From: CAWCDJ01 sp963836015
GTDB lineage: Bacteria > Acidobacteriota > Terriglobia > Bryobacterales > Bryobacteraceae
Reading direction: 5' to 3'
Length of the DNA stretch: 64,000 nt
Assembly: GCA_963836015.1 (NCBI GenBank)
Contig: CAWIIF010000004.1
Location: 248,001 to 312,000, forward strand
Shown here: positions 52,594 to 61,263 of the stretch, in pieces
Layout: each line of letters opens with the position of its first letter
Position numbering within the stretch: the stretch's first letter is position 1
The notes under the pieces: model-generated
What the model was told of the DNA's origin: nothing
The model's database searches: none
The model's input: the letters and a program-made list of their open reading frames with translations, nothing else
Position numbers and translations under genes: made by a program

Positions 52594-54329
52594 CGTGCCG
52601 GGCCGCTCTCCTCCTCGCGCTGTGCTGCATCTCCGCGTTCGGGCAGGGAATCGCCTCTCGCAACGTGAAGGCCGCGCCGCGCGCCAAGGCATCGGGACGT
52701 CCCTGGCCATCGCGTCTCACCAACATTGCCCGGCAGGCGGGCCTGGTCCACCCCACAGTGTATGGCGCCGAAAGCGGAGTTCAGTATCTCGCCGAGACCT
52801 CCTCCGGCGGCATCGCCCTCTTCGATTACGACAACGACGGGTGGCCCGATATCTTCGTCGTGGGCGGCACACGCCTGGACGGAGCCCCGCCCGAAGCCAC
52901 CAATCGTCTCTACCGCAACAACCACGATGGAACATTCACCGACGTCACGGACAAAGCCGGACTGCGCCGCACCGGGTGGGGACAGGGCGTCGCGGTCGGG
53001 GACTACAATAACGACGGGCACCTCGACCTGTTCGTCACGTACTGGGGCGACAACGCGCTCTATCGCAACAACGGCGACGGCACCTTCACCGATGTCGCGG
53101 CGAAGGCCGGGCTGATTCCCAAGGTGAAGCCCGCGTATCCTACCTGGTACTCGGGCGCCACCTTCGTGGATTACGACCGCGACGGCAAGCTCGACCTGTT
53201 TGTCGCCACCTACACCGACTACGACCTGCGCCGCGTTCCCAAGCCCGGCGCCAATCCCAATTGCAACTGGAAGGGCGTGCCGACCCCCTGCGGCCCGCGC
53301 GGCCTCGCTCCCGGCCGCCACTACCTGTTTCACAATCGCGGCGACGGCACGTTTGAAGATGTCTCGGAGAAGTCCGGAGTCGCGAAAGCGCATTCCTCGT
53401 TCGCCTTCACCGCTGTCGCGGCCGATTTCGACGATGACGGTTGGCAGGATATCTACGTGGCCTGCGACTCCACCCCGTCGCTGTTCTTCCGCAACAATCG
53501 CGACGGCACCTTCTCCGAAGAGGGCATCGAGCGCGGCGTGGCCCTCAATCCGGATGGGATGGAGCAGGCCGGCATGGGCGTGACGGTTGGCGATTTCAAC
53601 GGCGACGGCATCTTCGATATTCTCAAGACGCACTTCGCCGACGATACGCCCGCGCTCTACCAGGGGCTGGGCAAGGGCCAGTTCGACGATGTCACGCTCA
53701 AGGCCGGGCTGGCGGTGGAAACACGGTACGTGTCCTGGGGCGTCGCCATGCCGGATCTCGACAACGACGGTCTGCCCGACATCTTCATCGTGACCGGCAA
53801 TGTGTATCCCGACACCGAGCGGCAGCTTCCGGCCTATCCTTATGCCTCCCCGGCGCTGCTGTTTCGCAACCTGGGCGGCGGAAGGTTCGAGGAACTGGGC
53901 GTCGACGCCGGTCCGGCCCTGGCCGAGCGCCATTCCTCACGCGGCATGGCCGTCGGCGACATCGATAACGACGGCGATCTCGATATCGCGATCTGGAACC
54001 GCAACGAACCGCCCAGCCTGCTTCGCAACGACTTGAAGTCCGGCCATCACTGGCTGCAGGTTCTTCTTACCGGGACGAAATCGAACCGCGCGGCCATCGG
54101 CGCCTCCGTTACGGTAAAGGCCGGCGGGAAGCTGCAGAGACAGGTGGTCCTGAGCCAGTCGAGCTTCACCTCCGCTTCGGATCTGCGACTGCACTTCGGG
54201 CTGGGTGACGCCGCTGCCGCCGAGGTGACGGTGCGGTGGCCTACCGGCGAAACCGAGAGGTTCGCGGTCCCCGGCGTGGACCGCGTCCTGCATCTGGTGG
54301 AGGGCGCCGGCTCTACTGCGTCACGTTGA
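52590..54329 (+). CDS. CRTAC1-family secreted protein (FG-GAP/ASPIC-UnbV)
   Basis: A 579-residue protein with signal peptide (RAALLLALCCISAFGQG). At least six calcium-binding FG-GAP/VCBS repeats are visible, each with a D-x-D/N-x-D-G loop: DYDNDGWPDIFVV, DYNNDGHLDLFV, DFDDDGWQDIYV, DFNGDGIFDIL, DLDNDGLPDIFIV, DIDNDGDLDIAI. An ASPIC/UnbV module ends it (RAAIGASVTVKAGGKLQRQV to VRWPTGETERF). The beta-propeller probably binds extracellular polymer or protein. Translationally coupled to the TPR protein (four-base overlap). Its end overlaps the convergent peptidase by 17 bases. Confidence 0.93.
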   Translation: MTCRAALLLALCCISAFGQGIASRNVKAAPRAKASGRPWPSRLTNIARQAGLVHPTVYGAESGVQYLAETSSGGIALFDYDNDGWPDIFVVGGTRLDGAPPEATNRLYRNNHDGTFTDVTDKAGLRRTGWGQGVAVGDYNNDGHLDLFVTYWGDNALYRNNGDGTFTDVAAKAGLIPKVKPAYPTWYSGATFVDYDRDGKLDLFVATYTDYDLRRVPKPGANPNCNWKGVPTPCGPRGLAPGRHYLFHNRGDGTFEDVSEKSGVAKAHSSFAFTAVAADFDDDGWQDIYVACDSTPSLFFRNNRDGTFSEEGIERGVALNPDGMEQAGMGVTVGDFNGDGIFDILKTHFADDTPALYQGLGKGQFDDVTLKAGLAVETRYVSWGVAMPDLDNDGLPDIFIVTGNVYPDTERQLPAYPYASPALLFRNLGGGRFEELGVDAGPALAERHSSRGMAVGDIDNDGDLDIAIWNRNEPPSLLRNDLKSGHHWLQVLLTGTKSNRAAIGASVTVKAGGKLQRQVVLSQSSFTSASDLRLHFGLGDAAAAEVTVRWPTGETERFAVPGVDRVLHLVEGAGSTASR

Positions 54330-57111
54330 TGTACGCCGGCGGGCTTTGCGCTGTGCCCACGGTGACCACCACGGGCTGCCTGCCCGTCGGAGCGGTCGGA
54401 GGAATCGTGTAGTTGATTTGAGTCACTCCCACTGACCAGCTGGGAATGCCGATGAATGTGGTCGTCGCAGCTACACCACCTACGGTGACGGTCACCGCGA
54501 GCCGCGGCTTGGGGACAATCCCCGCTGCGGGGATATCGCCCGTGGTCACGCTGGGTCTCACTGCTCCATCGCCCGTGATGTATAGCGTGACCGTCTGGCC
54601 CCGCGTACCGCTGGGGAACGGATTGATGGTTCCATCCGGAAAGGCGAAAATCCCCGGTCCGGCAGACGACACCGTGATCGGGAAGTTGGGCGAGTTCTCA
54701 TACGGATTGCCGATCATCAGCTGCGCAGTGCCTACAGGCGTCTCATACGGAATCTGTAAATTCACCTGGTTCGGCGAGACGTAATAGAGCGGCGTCGGCA
54801 CATTGTTCACCCAAGCTTCGAAGCCAGCCAGGAATTGGGGCAGCGGGGTCGACGCCGCCGCCTGCGCCAGGCTGCCCATGCCGGTGCCGTACACGCTCAC
54901 GATCTCGCCGGGAGCGAACACCTGCTGTCCGGTAGCGGCGTTGCTGACCCCGCCGACCGTGATAGCCGTCCGAGGTCCTGTGAACGGGATCGAAAGCGGC
55001 GTTGTCCAGGTACGACCGGTGGCGTCGATCCCGCTGAACGAGAATGCCACCGTGTGTGGGTTCAGCGTTGCAAACCCCAAGGTCGCCGAAATCGATTGGC
55101 GCGGCGCGATGGTAGCGCTGCCGAACAATGTCGCGATCTGCGAGGTGTAGCTCGTGCCGTCGATCGTGAAACCGGTCAGGGTGGTGCCGGTCCCGGCTTC
55201 TTCGCTGAGCGTAAGCTGAAAGCTCCAGAGGTTGCCCTTGGCATCCGCCTTCGCCAGCTCGAATACCGGATTCTGATCGATCGACGCAACTACCGAGGAG
55301 CCCGCCGAGGCCTGCGATGTCCAGCTGTGTATCAGCTTGTCGGCGTCCACCGACCCTAGTCCGCTGGCTTGGTCGTACCCCGGCCCGGCCGCCCGCACGG
55401 CCGTCCCGTTCACACAGTTCGGAGTTCCCGACGCGCACGGAGAGCCGTTGTCTCCCACGGTGACGTCGTGAAAGATTCCCGTAGTGGATTGCGCCAGCCG
55501 GTAAAGGGTGGGATTGATGTTCCCTACGCCCGCCTGGCTCTGCGCGCCGGTCGATACCAGGTACTGGTTCAGGAGTGTGATGATCCCGGCCATGGTGGGC
55601 GCAGCCACGGAGGTTCCGCCGAAGTACGACGCGCTCCCGCCCGTGTACACGTAGTATCCGTCGTGATCGGCGGACGAGCTGAGAGACAGATCGGGCACGT
55701 GGCGCGCACCGTCATTGGGCACTCCGGGACCCGTCTGCCACGAAGGTTGCGGGAAGAAGATGCTGGAGCCTCCGCCGCCTGCGGAGAGAGCGCCGTCCAG
55801 CGCCGTATCGTTCCATACGCGCTCCGGGATATACGAGAGGGCCGACGCGCTGTTCGCGTTGTTCGCGGCGTTCCAATACGAACTGCCCCCCTCGTTGAAT
55901 TCCGTGCCGCCCATCCCCGTCACCTCCGGGATGGATGCCGGCGAATCCACCGCGAACCCATTCTGTGCGATCGTCGCATTCGGATCTTCGCAGTCCGTGG
56001 CGCCCGCATCGCCCGATGCCGCGAACCACGTGATCCCTTGCGCGTTCGCCTGCTGGGCTACCGCTTGAAAAGTAGGAAGGTCCACCAAGTCGTAAGACTC
56101 GCACCCGCCGTAGCTCATGCTGAGGACCGGCGCCAGGTTCTGGTCCACGGCGTACATGGCGGATTTCCAGACGTCATCGGAATAAACGAAAAGTATCGAA
56201 GCGTTGCGGGCCACCGCGCTCGACCACTCGATATCGAGATCCGACTCTTCCTGATCGCCCGACACCACCCCCGGGTTCGTGCTCCCCTGCACCAGAATGC
56301 GCTGCAGGTCGATCGCCGGCAGGTTGAACTTCGAGCGGAAGCTCGTGATGTCGGAAACCGCAATATCGCTCTGGCCGACCACCACGAGCTTCTGTCCCGT
56401 GCCGTCCACCTGCGCCGTGTATAACGGCGCGACATTATAAATGACCGCGAAATCGTCGGGCACGATGTGGTGCGAGCCGTTCGACGAAGTCATTTGCGGG
56501 TTGTTCACCCGGTGATAGCGCGGCTTCAACCGGAAATTGTGAAGTCCGCGAATCCCTGCGATGACCGGCGCAAAATCGGCCGGAATCGCGGGGTCCGCCG
56601 TGTTGGCGTAATGGACCTCTCCTCCCACCGAGTACTGATCGATCGGTGTGGCGAACGCCGCCGTCACTTGCTGCGCGTCACCTCGGAAGGAGATCCACAG
56701 CCTGCTGTGCGCCACCCGCGCCCCGGTGAAGCCCTGAGACTGCAGCCATTGGACGACCTGCGCCACATCGTTTTGGCTTACGCCGAATCGGTCGGCGTAC
56801 TGCTCCGGCGTCAGCCAGCGGTGGTAGTTCGGCGAGGCCGGGTCCTGCTGCTCGCTCACCAGTTGGGCTGCAGCCTGCTGCTGCGCCGTCGAACCCTTCA
56901 GCATCAGAACCAGGTCGGGCATGGAAAACGAGCCCGCAACCCGCCCCAAGTCCTTTCCCGCCAGGGCTCTTCGCGATACGCGCCCCCGCAGGACGACGCT
57001 GCGGGTGCGGTCGATTCGTGACGGTACCCGATCCTGCTGAGCGGCGAGAGGGCAGACCGACAGGATCACAATTGGCGCAGTGGCGGCGAACCGCCGGATT
57101 GGAATCTTCAT
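54313..57111 (-). CDS. S53-family (kumamolisin-type) peptidase with Solibacter C-terminal domain
   Basis: About 932 residues from ATG 57111, which opens a signal peptide (RRFAATAPIVILSVCPLAAQ). Pro-kumamolisin propeptide (about 35-180; LTPEQYADRFGVSQNDVAQV), then the catalytic domain with Glu/Asp in EESDLDIEWS, the oxyanion Asp region AASGDAGATD and the nucleophile Ser in GGTSVAAPTMAG. The last 230 residues match the Solibacter-type C-terminal domain (GGVSNAATGQQVFAPGEIVS; VSPNQVNLQIPYE), probably for cell-surface or secretion purposes. It should be an acid-active secreted endopeptidase. A start at GTG 57129 is less likely. Confidence 0.92.
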   Translation of the reverse strand: MKIPIRRFAATAPIVILSVCPLAAQQDRVPSRIDRTRSVVLRGRVSRRALAGKDLGRVAGSFSMPDLVLMLKGSTAQQQAAAQLVSEQQDPASPNYHRWLTPEQYADRFGVSQNDVAQVVQWLQSQGFTGARVAHSRLWISFRGDAQQVTAAFATPIDQYSVGGEVHYANTADPAIPADFAPVIAGIRGLHNFRLKPRYHRVNNPQMTSSNGSHHIVPDDFAVIYNVAPLYTAQVDGTGQKLVVVGQSDIAVSDITSFRSKFNLPAIDLQRILVQGSTNPGVVSGDQEESDLDIEWSSAVARNASILFVYSDDVWKSAMYAVDQNLAPVLSMSYGGCESYDLVDLPTFQAVAQQANAQGITWFAASGDAGATDCEDPNATIAQNGFAVDSPASIPEVTGMGGTEFNEGGSSYWNAANNANSASALSYIPERVWNDTALDGALSAGGGGSSIFFPQPSWQTGPGVPNDGARHVPDLSLSSSADHDGYYVYTGGSASYFGGTSVAAPTMAGIITLLNQYLVSTGAQSQAGVGNINPTLYRLAQSTTGIFHDVTVGDNGSPCASGTPNCVNGTAVRAAGPGYDQASGLGSVDADKLIHSWTSQASAGSSVVASIDQNPVFELAKADAKGNLWSFQLTLSEEAGTGTTLTGFTIDGTSYTSQIATLFGSATIAPRQSISATLGFATLNPHTVAFSFSGIDATGRTWTTPLSIPFTGPRTAITVGGVSNAATGQQVFAPGEIVSVYGTGMGSLAQAAASTPLPQFLAGFEAWVNNVPTPLYYVSPNQVNLQIPYETPVGTAQLMIGNPYENSPNFPITVSSAGPGIFAFPDGTINPFPSGTRGQTVTLYITGDGAVRPSVTTGDIPAAGIVPKPRLAVTVTVGGVAATTTFIGIPSWSVGVTQINYTIPPTAPTGRQPVVVTVGTAQSPPAYINVTQ

Positions 57112-57187
57112 GCGAGATCTACCGGGCACTTACGCTCTGAGACGTATGCAGCTACCCCACGGGTTGCAGGCTAAAATGAGGGAACCT

Positions 57188-58282
57188 ATGCATGTCTCCG
57201 AGATCGACACTCCCGCGCTGGTGGTGGACCTGGACGTGATGGAGCGCAACCTGCGCCGCGTGGCCGACTATACGCGGCAGCACGCCCTGCGCTTGCGTCC
57301 CCATACCAAGACGCATAAATCCACCCGTATCGGCTCCCGCCAGCTCCAACTCGGGGCCGCCGGCCTCACCGTCGCCAAGATCTCGGAAGCCGAAGTAATG
57401 ATGGGGGCCGAGCCTCCCGATCTCCTCGTGGCCTATCCCATCATCGGCCGCACGAAACTGGAGCGGCTCACCGCCCTCGCCCGAAAGACGCGCATCACCG
57501 TGGCGCTCGATAGCCTGTTCGCCGCGCGCCAGCTTTCCGATGCCGCGGCCGCCGCGCAGGTCGAGGTTGGAGTCCTGGCGGAAACTGATGTCGGCCTCGG
57601 CCGCGTCGGCGTATCCCCCGGAAGGGCGCTGCTCGAACTGGCCCAGGGCATCGAAAAGCTGCCGCACCTTCGCCTCGAGGGCATCACGTTCTATCCCGGC
57701 CAAGTCAAGGATCTCGAAGAGACCGGGTTGCGCGCCTTCGCCCATGTGGCGGAACTCCTCCGCTCGATTCTGGCCGATTTTCGAGCCGCCGGCGTGGAGG
57801 TTAAGATTGTTAGCGGCGGCTCCACTCCCACCCTTTTCCACTCGCACGAGCTGGAGGGCCTCACCGAAATCCGCCCCGGCACGTACGTATTTAACGACAT
57901 CAACACCGTGCGCAGCGGCGGATGCTCGCTCGAAGACTGCGCGGCGTCGATTCTGGCTACGGTGGTTTCCACCGCCCGGCCCGGCCAGATGATCGTGGAC
58001 GGAGGCTCGAAGACATTCTCCTCCGACCGCCTGGCCAACCCCGCCGAAGCGACGTTCGGGCACGTGGTGGAGGCGCCCGCGGCGCGCTTCCACAAGATGA
58101 ACGAAGAGCATGGATACGTGGACATCACCCGGGCGGAACGCGAATTTTCCATCGGCGACCGAGTGCACATCGTTCCCAACCATATCTGCGTGGCGGTCAA
58201 CCTCCACGAGCAGGTCTACGGCCTCCGCGGCGACCAGGTGGAAGAGGTTTGGAAGGTGGAAGGACGCGGCAAACTGCAGTAG
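57188..58282 (+). CDS. DSD1-type PLP enzyme (D-threonine aldolase / D-serine dehydratase-like)
   Basis: A 364-residue fold-III PLP enzyme with an alanine-racemase-like barrel. PHTKTHK (38-44) carries the PLP lysine (Lys41), and PNHICVAVNLHEQV near the C-terminus gives the His/Cys pair that binds zinc in eukaryotic-type D-serine dehydratase and D-threonine aldolases. TPALVVDLDVMERNLRR is the usual opening. It acts on D-hydroxy amino acids; which one is not decidable. ATG 57188 has GAGGG just upstream; the in-frame extension is unlike the family. Divergent from the peptidase gene. Confidence 0.9.
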   Translation: MHVSEIDTPALVVDLDVMERNLRRVADYTRQHALRLRPHTKTHKSTRIGSRQLQLGAAGLTVAKISEAEVMMGAEPPDLLVAYPIIGRTKLERLTALARKTRITVALDSLFAARQLSDAAAAAQVEVGVLAETDVGLGRVGVSPGRALLELAQGIEKLPHLRLEGITFYPGQVKDLEETGLRAFAHVAELLRSILADFRAAGVEVKIVSGGSTPTLFHSHELEGLTEIRPGTYVFNDINTVRSGGCSLEDCAASILATVVSTARPGQMIVDGGSKTFSSDRLANPAEATFGHVVEAPAARFHKMNEEHGYVDITRAEREFSIGDRVHIVPNHICVAVNLHEQVYGLRGDQVEEVWKVEGRGKLQ

Positions 58283-58292
58283 TCCCGCGCCT

Positions 58293-58323
58293 GGACACTC
58301 CGTCCCACGGGCGAACAGTGTCC
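58293..58323. repeat. Inverted repeat before recombinase-domain gene
   Basis: GGACACT (58293-58299) and AGTGTCC (58317-58323) enclose CCC-AC-GGG, a nested hairpin. It may be the end of the previous transcript or an operator; no T-tract. Confidence 0.35.
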
Positions 58324-58407
58324 GGGAGACCGCGGGGGCGGTAACGCCGCCAGGCCCTGCCTCGCGCTTCGGAAGCCGGCGTGCTCAGCCCCCGGCCGGA
58401 GGTTTCC

Positions 58408-58845
58408 ATGCCGAACAAGGAACGGATTCGGGAAGCGCTGACCACCCTGCCCACGCTCGAGTATTTCCAGCAGCGGATCCAAATGGGCTGGAGGCCGGCA
58501 GTCGTTGAGTGGGAGCGGGAAATCCACCCCGAGACCGGCGAGCCACAGCCGTTTAAGGAAGAGATCCCCTATGGCCTGCGGGTCTCCGACGATTGCAAGG
58601 GGTTGGTGGAGAATCCCTACGAGCAGGAGATCATCACCATGGCGATCGACATGGTTGTGGAGGACTGCGCGTTGTCGCGGGTCGCCGCGGAACTCAATCA
58701 GCGCGGGTACCAGACGCGCGCTGGGCAGCCATGGACCCCCAGCGATATTTTCAGCCTGCTGCCCCGCATGATTCAGGTCGGACCGCGGCTCTTCACCAGC
58801 GAGGAGTGGACCAACCGCCGCCAGAAGATTCCGCGCGTCGTGTGA
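58408..58845 (+). CDS. Stand-alone recombinase-domain-like protein
   Basis: A 145-residue protein from ATG 58408, chosen for its GGAGG site. The segment ENPYEQEIITMAIDMVVEDC followed by LSRVAAELNQRGYQTRAGQP and WTPSDIFSLLPRMIQVG resembles the DNA-binding 'recombinase' domain of large serine recombinases, but there is no catalytic resolvase domain, so it is not an active recombinase. It may be a small DNA-binding protein. The Gfo/Idh gene follows after 45 bases. Confidence 0.65.
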   Translation: MPNKERIREALTTLPTLEYFQQRIQMGWRPAVVEWEREIHPETGEPQPFKEEIPYGLRVSDDCKGLVENPYEQEIITMAIDMVVEDCALSRVAAELNQRGYQTRAGQPWTPSDIFSLLPRMIQVGPRLFTSEEWTNRRQKIPRVV

Positions 58846-58890
58846 TCGGCGGCACCGCGTGATACTCTCTGGAGTCGAAGGGAGGTCTCC

Positions 58891-60039
58891 GTGGACCCGA
58901 ACCGAAGGAACTTTCTCGCTTCCGCGCTCACCGCGCCGCTGTTTGTGCCGCGCCGCGCCTGGGGTGCCAACGACCGGTTGGCGTATGGACTGATCGGCGC
59001 AGGCGGCCGCGGCCGCTACCTCAATCAGAATTTCCAGAAGCTCGGCGCGCAGTGCGTCGCCATCGCCGAGGTGTACGAGCCGCACCTGGAGGAAGCGCGT
59101 AAGGCCGCCGCCGATGCGAAGCCCTACGTCGATTATCACGAGCTGCTGGCGCAACCGGGCCTGGACGCCGTGGTGGTCGCCTCTCCCGACCATCAGCACG
59201 CGCCCATGCTTTACGCTGCGCTCGAGGCGAAGAAGGACGTGTACCTCGAGAAGCCGATGTCTCATTCGCTCGAGCAGAGCCAGGAGATGATTCAGGCCGT
59301 CCGCCGGACGAAGCAGATCGTGCAGATCGGGATGCAGCGGCGCAGCGCCCCTTCCGTGATCAAGGCGAAGGAGCTTCTCGACAGCGGCATCCTCGGCCGC
59401 ATCACGATGGCCAAGCCCATGTGGAACTGGAACGTCTCGAAGCCGCTCAACAATTCGCCGCTCCCCGGTAAGCTCGATTGGAAGCGCTTCCTCGGCTCCG
59501 CCAAAGAGCGCGACCTGGAGCCGATGCGCTTCCGCTCCTGGCGCTACTTCTGGGATTATTCCGGCGGCAACATGACCGACCAGGGCACGCACCTCATGGA
59601 CGTCGTGCAATGGTTCACCAACTCCGGCCCCGTCCGCTCCGCGATCTGCTACGGGCAGCTCGCGAAGAATACCGGGTCCGAAGTGCCGGACGTTTTCTGC
59701 GCGGTCTTCGAATACGAGAAGCTGATGGCCACCTGGACGTTGAACTACTGCAACTCGTACGACAACGACTGGTCGATCCAGTTCCAGGGCGACGAAGCCA
59801 CCATGATCATCAACAACGCCGGCTATCGTATCTGGAAGGAGCCGGTACCGAAGAATCCGGAGCCCATCCAGACCATGGCCGCGCCCATCCCGATCGAGAC
59901 GCACATCCAAAATTTCCTGGATTGTGTTCGCTCTCGCCACGAGCCGAACGCGCCGGTGGAAGTCGGCGCCAGCGCCGTCTCCGCCCCGCACCTCGCCAAC
60001 CTGGCCTACCACCAGGACCGCCGTGTCAGGGTGGGGTAG
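58891..60039 (+). CDS. Tat-exported Gfo/Idh/MocA family oxidoreductase
   Basis: A 382-residue dehydrogenase-family protein. A Tat signal (DPNRRNFLASALTAPLFVP) precedes the Rossmann phrase YGLIGAGGRGRYLNQNF and the EKP signature (YLEKPMSHSLEQSQEM); the C-terminal domain has MTDQGTHLMDVVQWF with the usual His. GTG start with GGGAGG seven bases upstream. The stop codon TAG falls within a GGCC hairpin repeat. The protein is a different subfamily from that at 149-1522; substrate unknown. Confidence 0.92.
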   Translation: MDPNRRNFLASALTAPLFVPRRAWGANDRLAYGLIGAGGRGRYLNQNFQKLGAQCVAIAEVYEPHLEEARKAAADAKPYVDYHELLAQPGLDAVVVASPDHQHAPMLYAALEAKKDVYLEKPMSHSLEQSQEMIQAVRRTKQIVQIGMQRRSAPSVIKAKELLDSGILGRITMAKPMWNWNVSKPLNNSPLPGKLDWKRFLGSAKERDLEPMRFRSWRYFWDYSGGNMTDQGTHLMDVVQWFTNSGPVRSAICYGQLAKNTGSEVPDVFCAVFEYEKLMATWTLNYCNSYDNDWSIQFQGDEATMIINNAGYRIWKEPVPKNPEPIQTMAAPIPIETHIQNFLDCVRSRHEPNAPVEVGASAVSAPHLANLAYHQDRRVRVG

Positions 60040-60076
60040 GCCTCCTGGCCTGCCCCCCAAGGCGAGCGGAGCTCGC
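60033..60076. repeat. GGCC hairpin repeat copy 4 and adjoining hairpin
   Basis: GGGGTAGGCC-TCCT-GGCCTGCCCC (60033-60056) repeats the element at 51475 and is followed by GGCGAGC-GGA-GCTCGCC. The two hairpins fill the gap between the convergent Gfo/Idh and AsnA genes and may act as a terminator region without T-tract. Confidence 0.6.
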
Positions 60077-60078
60077 CC

Positions 60079-61218
60079 TTACTCCAGCACGTGAATATTC
60101 TTCCTGGCGCAGATCTCTTTCAAGATCTTCGGCCACACGCTCACCGTGACTTCTCCCAGGTGCGCCTTCCGCAGCAGCAGCATCAACGTCCGCGACTGCC
60201 CGATGCCGCCGCCGATCGACAGCGGAATCTCGCCGTTCACGATCGCCTGGTGATACGGATACTTCAGGAAATCCATCTGCCCCGTCAGTTGGAGCTGCTG
60301 TTTCAACGTCTCGGCGTTCACCCGGATCCCCATTGATGACAATTCGTGCCGCCGCCGCGTCACGGGATTCCACACCAGGATGTCGCCGTTCAACCCGTGT
60401 ACCGGGCGTCCGTCGATCGATTGTGTCTCGGTGACCCAGTCGTCGTAGTCGGCCGCGCGCATTTCGTGCGGATAGCCGTCCTTCAGCGTCCACCCGATCC
60501 CGATAATGAAGACCGCCGGGGCCTCCTGCAGGATCGCCGTCTCCCGCTGTTTGCGCGGCAGGTCGGGGTACATGTCCAGAATGTCCTCGGCGTGCAAAAA
60601 CTGAAGCCGTTTGGGCAGGTTCGGATAGCGCGGGTCCTTCAACTGCGGGAAGAGATCCTGCAGGTATTCCTCGGTATCCACCAGGACCTTCCAGATGGCG
60701 TTGACCGTCCCCTTCAAAACCTCGAGGTTGCGCTGCCCGGCATCGATGGCCTTCTCCCAATCCCACTGGTCCACGTAGACGCTGTGATCGTGGTCCAGGA
60801 AATAGTCCTTGCGGACGGCCCGCATGTCGGTACAGAGCCCTTCGCCCGGGTTCATCCCGAAGCGCTTCAGGGCGACGCGTTTCCACTTGGTGGCCGCCTG
60901 CACGATCTGTGCATCGAGCGGATGCAGGTTCCGGTCGTTGGAGATGTGGAACTGGATCGGCGTGCGCGAGCCGTCCCGGTCCAGGTAGTCGTTGACGCCA
61001 CTGTCCACGTCCACAATCAGCGGCACCGTCACCATCATGAGGTTGAGCGCCTCGCAAAGACCCTTCTCGATGTGATTCTTCGCCGCGAAAATGGCGCGCT
61101 GCGTATCCTTGAGGTTCAGCAGGGAGTTGTAGTCCTGTGGCAGGACTTTCTCCAGTTCCCCGTAGTCGCCGATGCCGGGACCCGCGAGGTCTGCCCGCTT
61201 GTCAGACATGAATTTCAC
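60079..61218 (-). CDS. asnA: Aspartate--ammonia ligase
   Basis: A 379-residue ammonia-dependent asparagine synthetase of the class II aminoacyl-tRNA-synthetase fold; makes asparagine, AMP and pyrophosphate from aspartate, ammonia and ATP. Diagnostic phrases include VTVPLIVDVDSGVNDYLDRD, FHISNDRNLHPLDAQIVQAA, VDQWDWEKAI and the C-terminal SIGGGIGQSRTLMLLLRKAH with the motif-3 arginine. It is somewhat longer than E. coli AsnA (330). The start may be three codons later (61209). Monocistronic, upstream of no obvious partner. Confidence 0.95.
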   Translation of the reverse strand: MKFMSDKRADLAGPGIGDYGELEKVLPQDYNSLLNLKDTQRAIFAAKNHIEKGLCEALNLMMVTVPLIVDVDSGVNDYLDRDGSRTPIQFHISNDRNLHPLDAQIVQAATKWKRVALKRFGMNPGEGLCTDMRAVRKDYFLDHDHSVYVDQWDWEKAIDAGQRNLEVLKGTVNAIWKVLVDTEEYLQDLFPQLKDPRYPNLPKRLQFLHAEDILDMYPDLPRKQRETAILQEAPAVFIIGIGWTLKDGYPHEMRAADYDDWVTETQSIDGRPVHGLNGDILVWNPVTRRRHELSSMGIRVNAETLKQQLQLTGQMDFLKYPYHQAIVNGEIPLSIGGGIGQSRTLMLLLRKAHLGEVTVSVWPKILKEICARKNIHVLE

Positions 61219-61263
61219 CTCTGGATCTACTATACGCCCACTGCGAGGTGGTGCAACGGGTAT

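Noticed and set aside
58293..58323. Integron attC or phage attachment site
   Set aside because: No integrase, no repeat of the core elsewhere and no attC consensus ends; only a simple inverted repeat is present.
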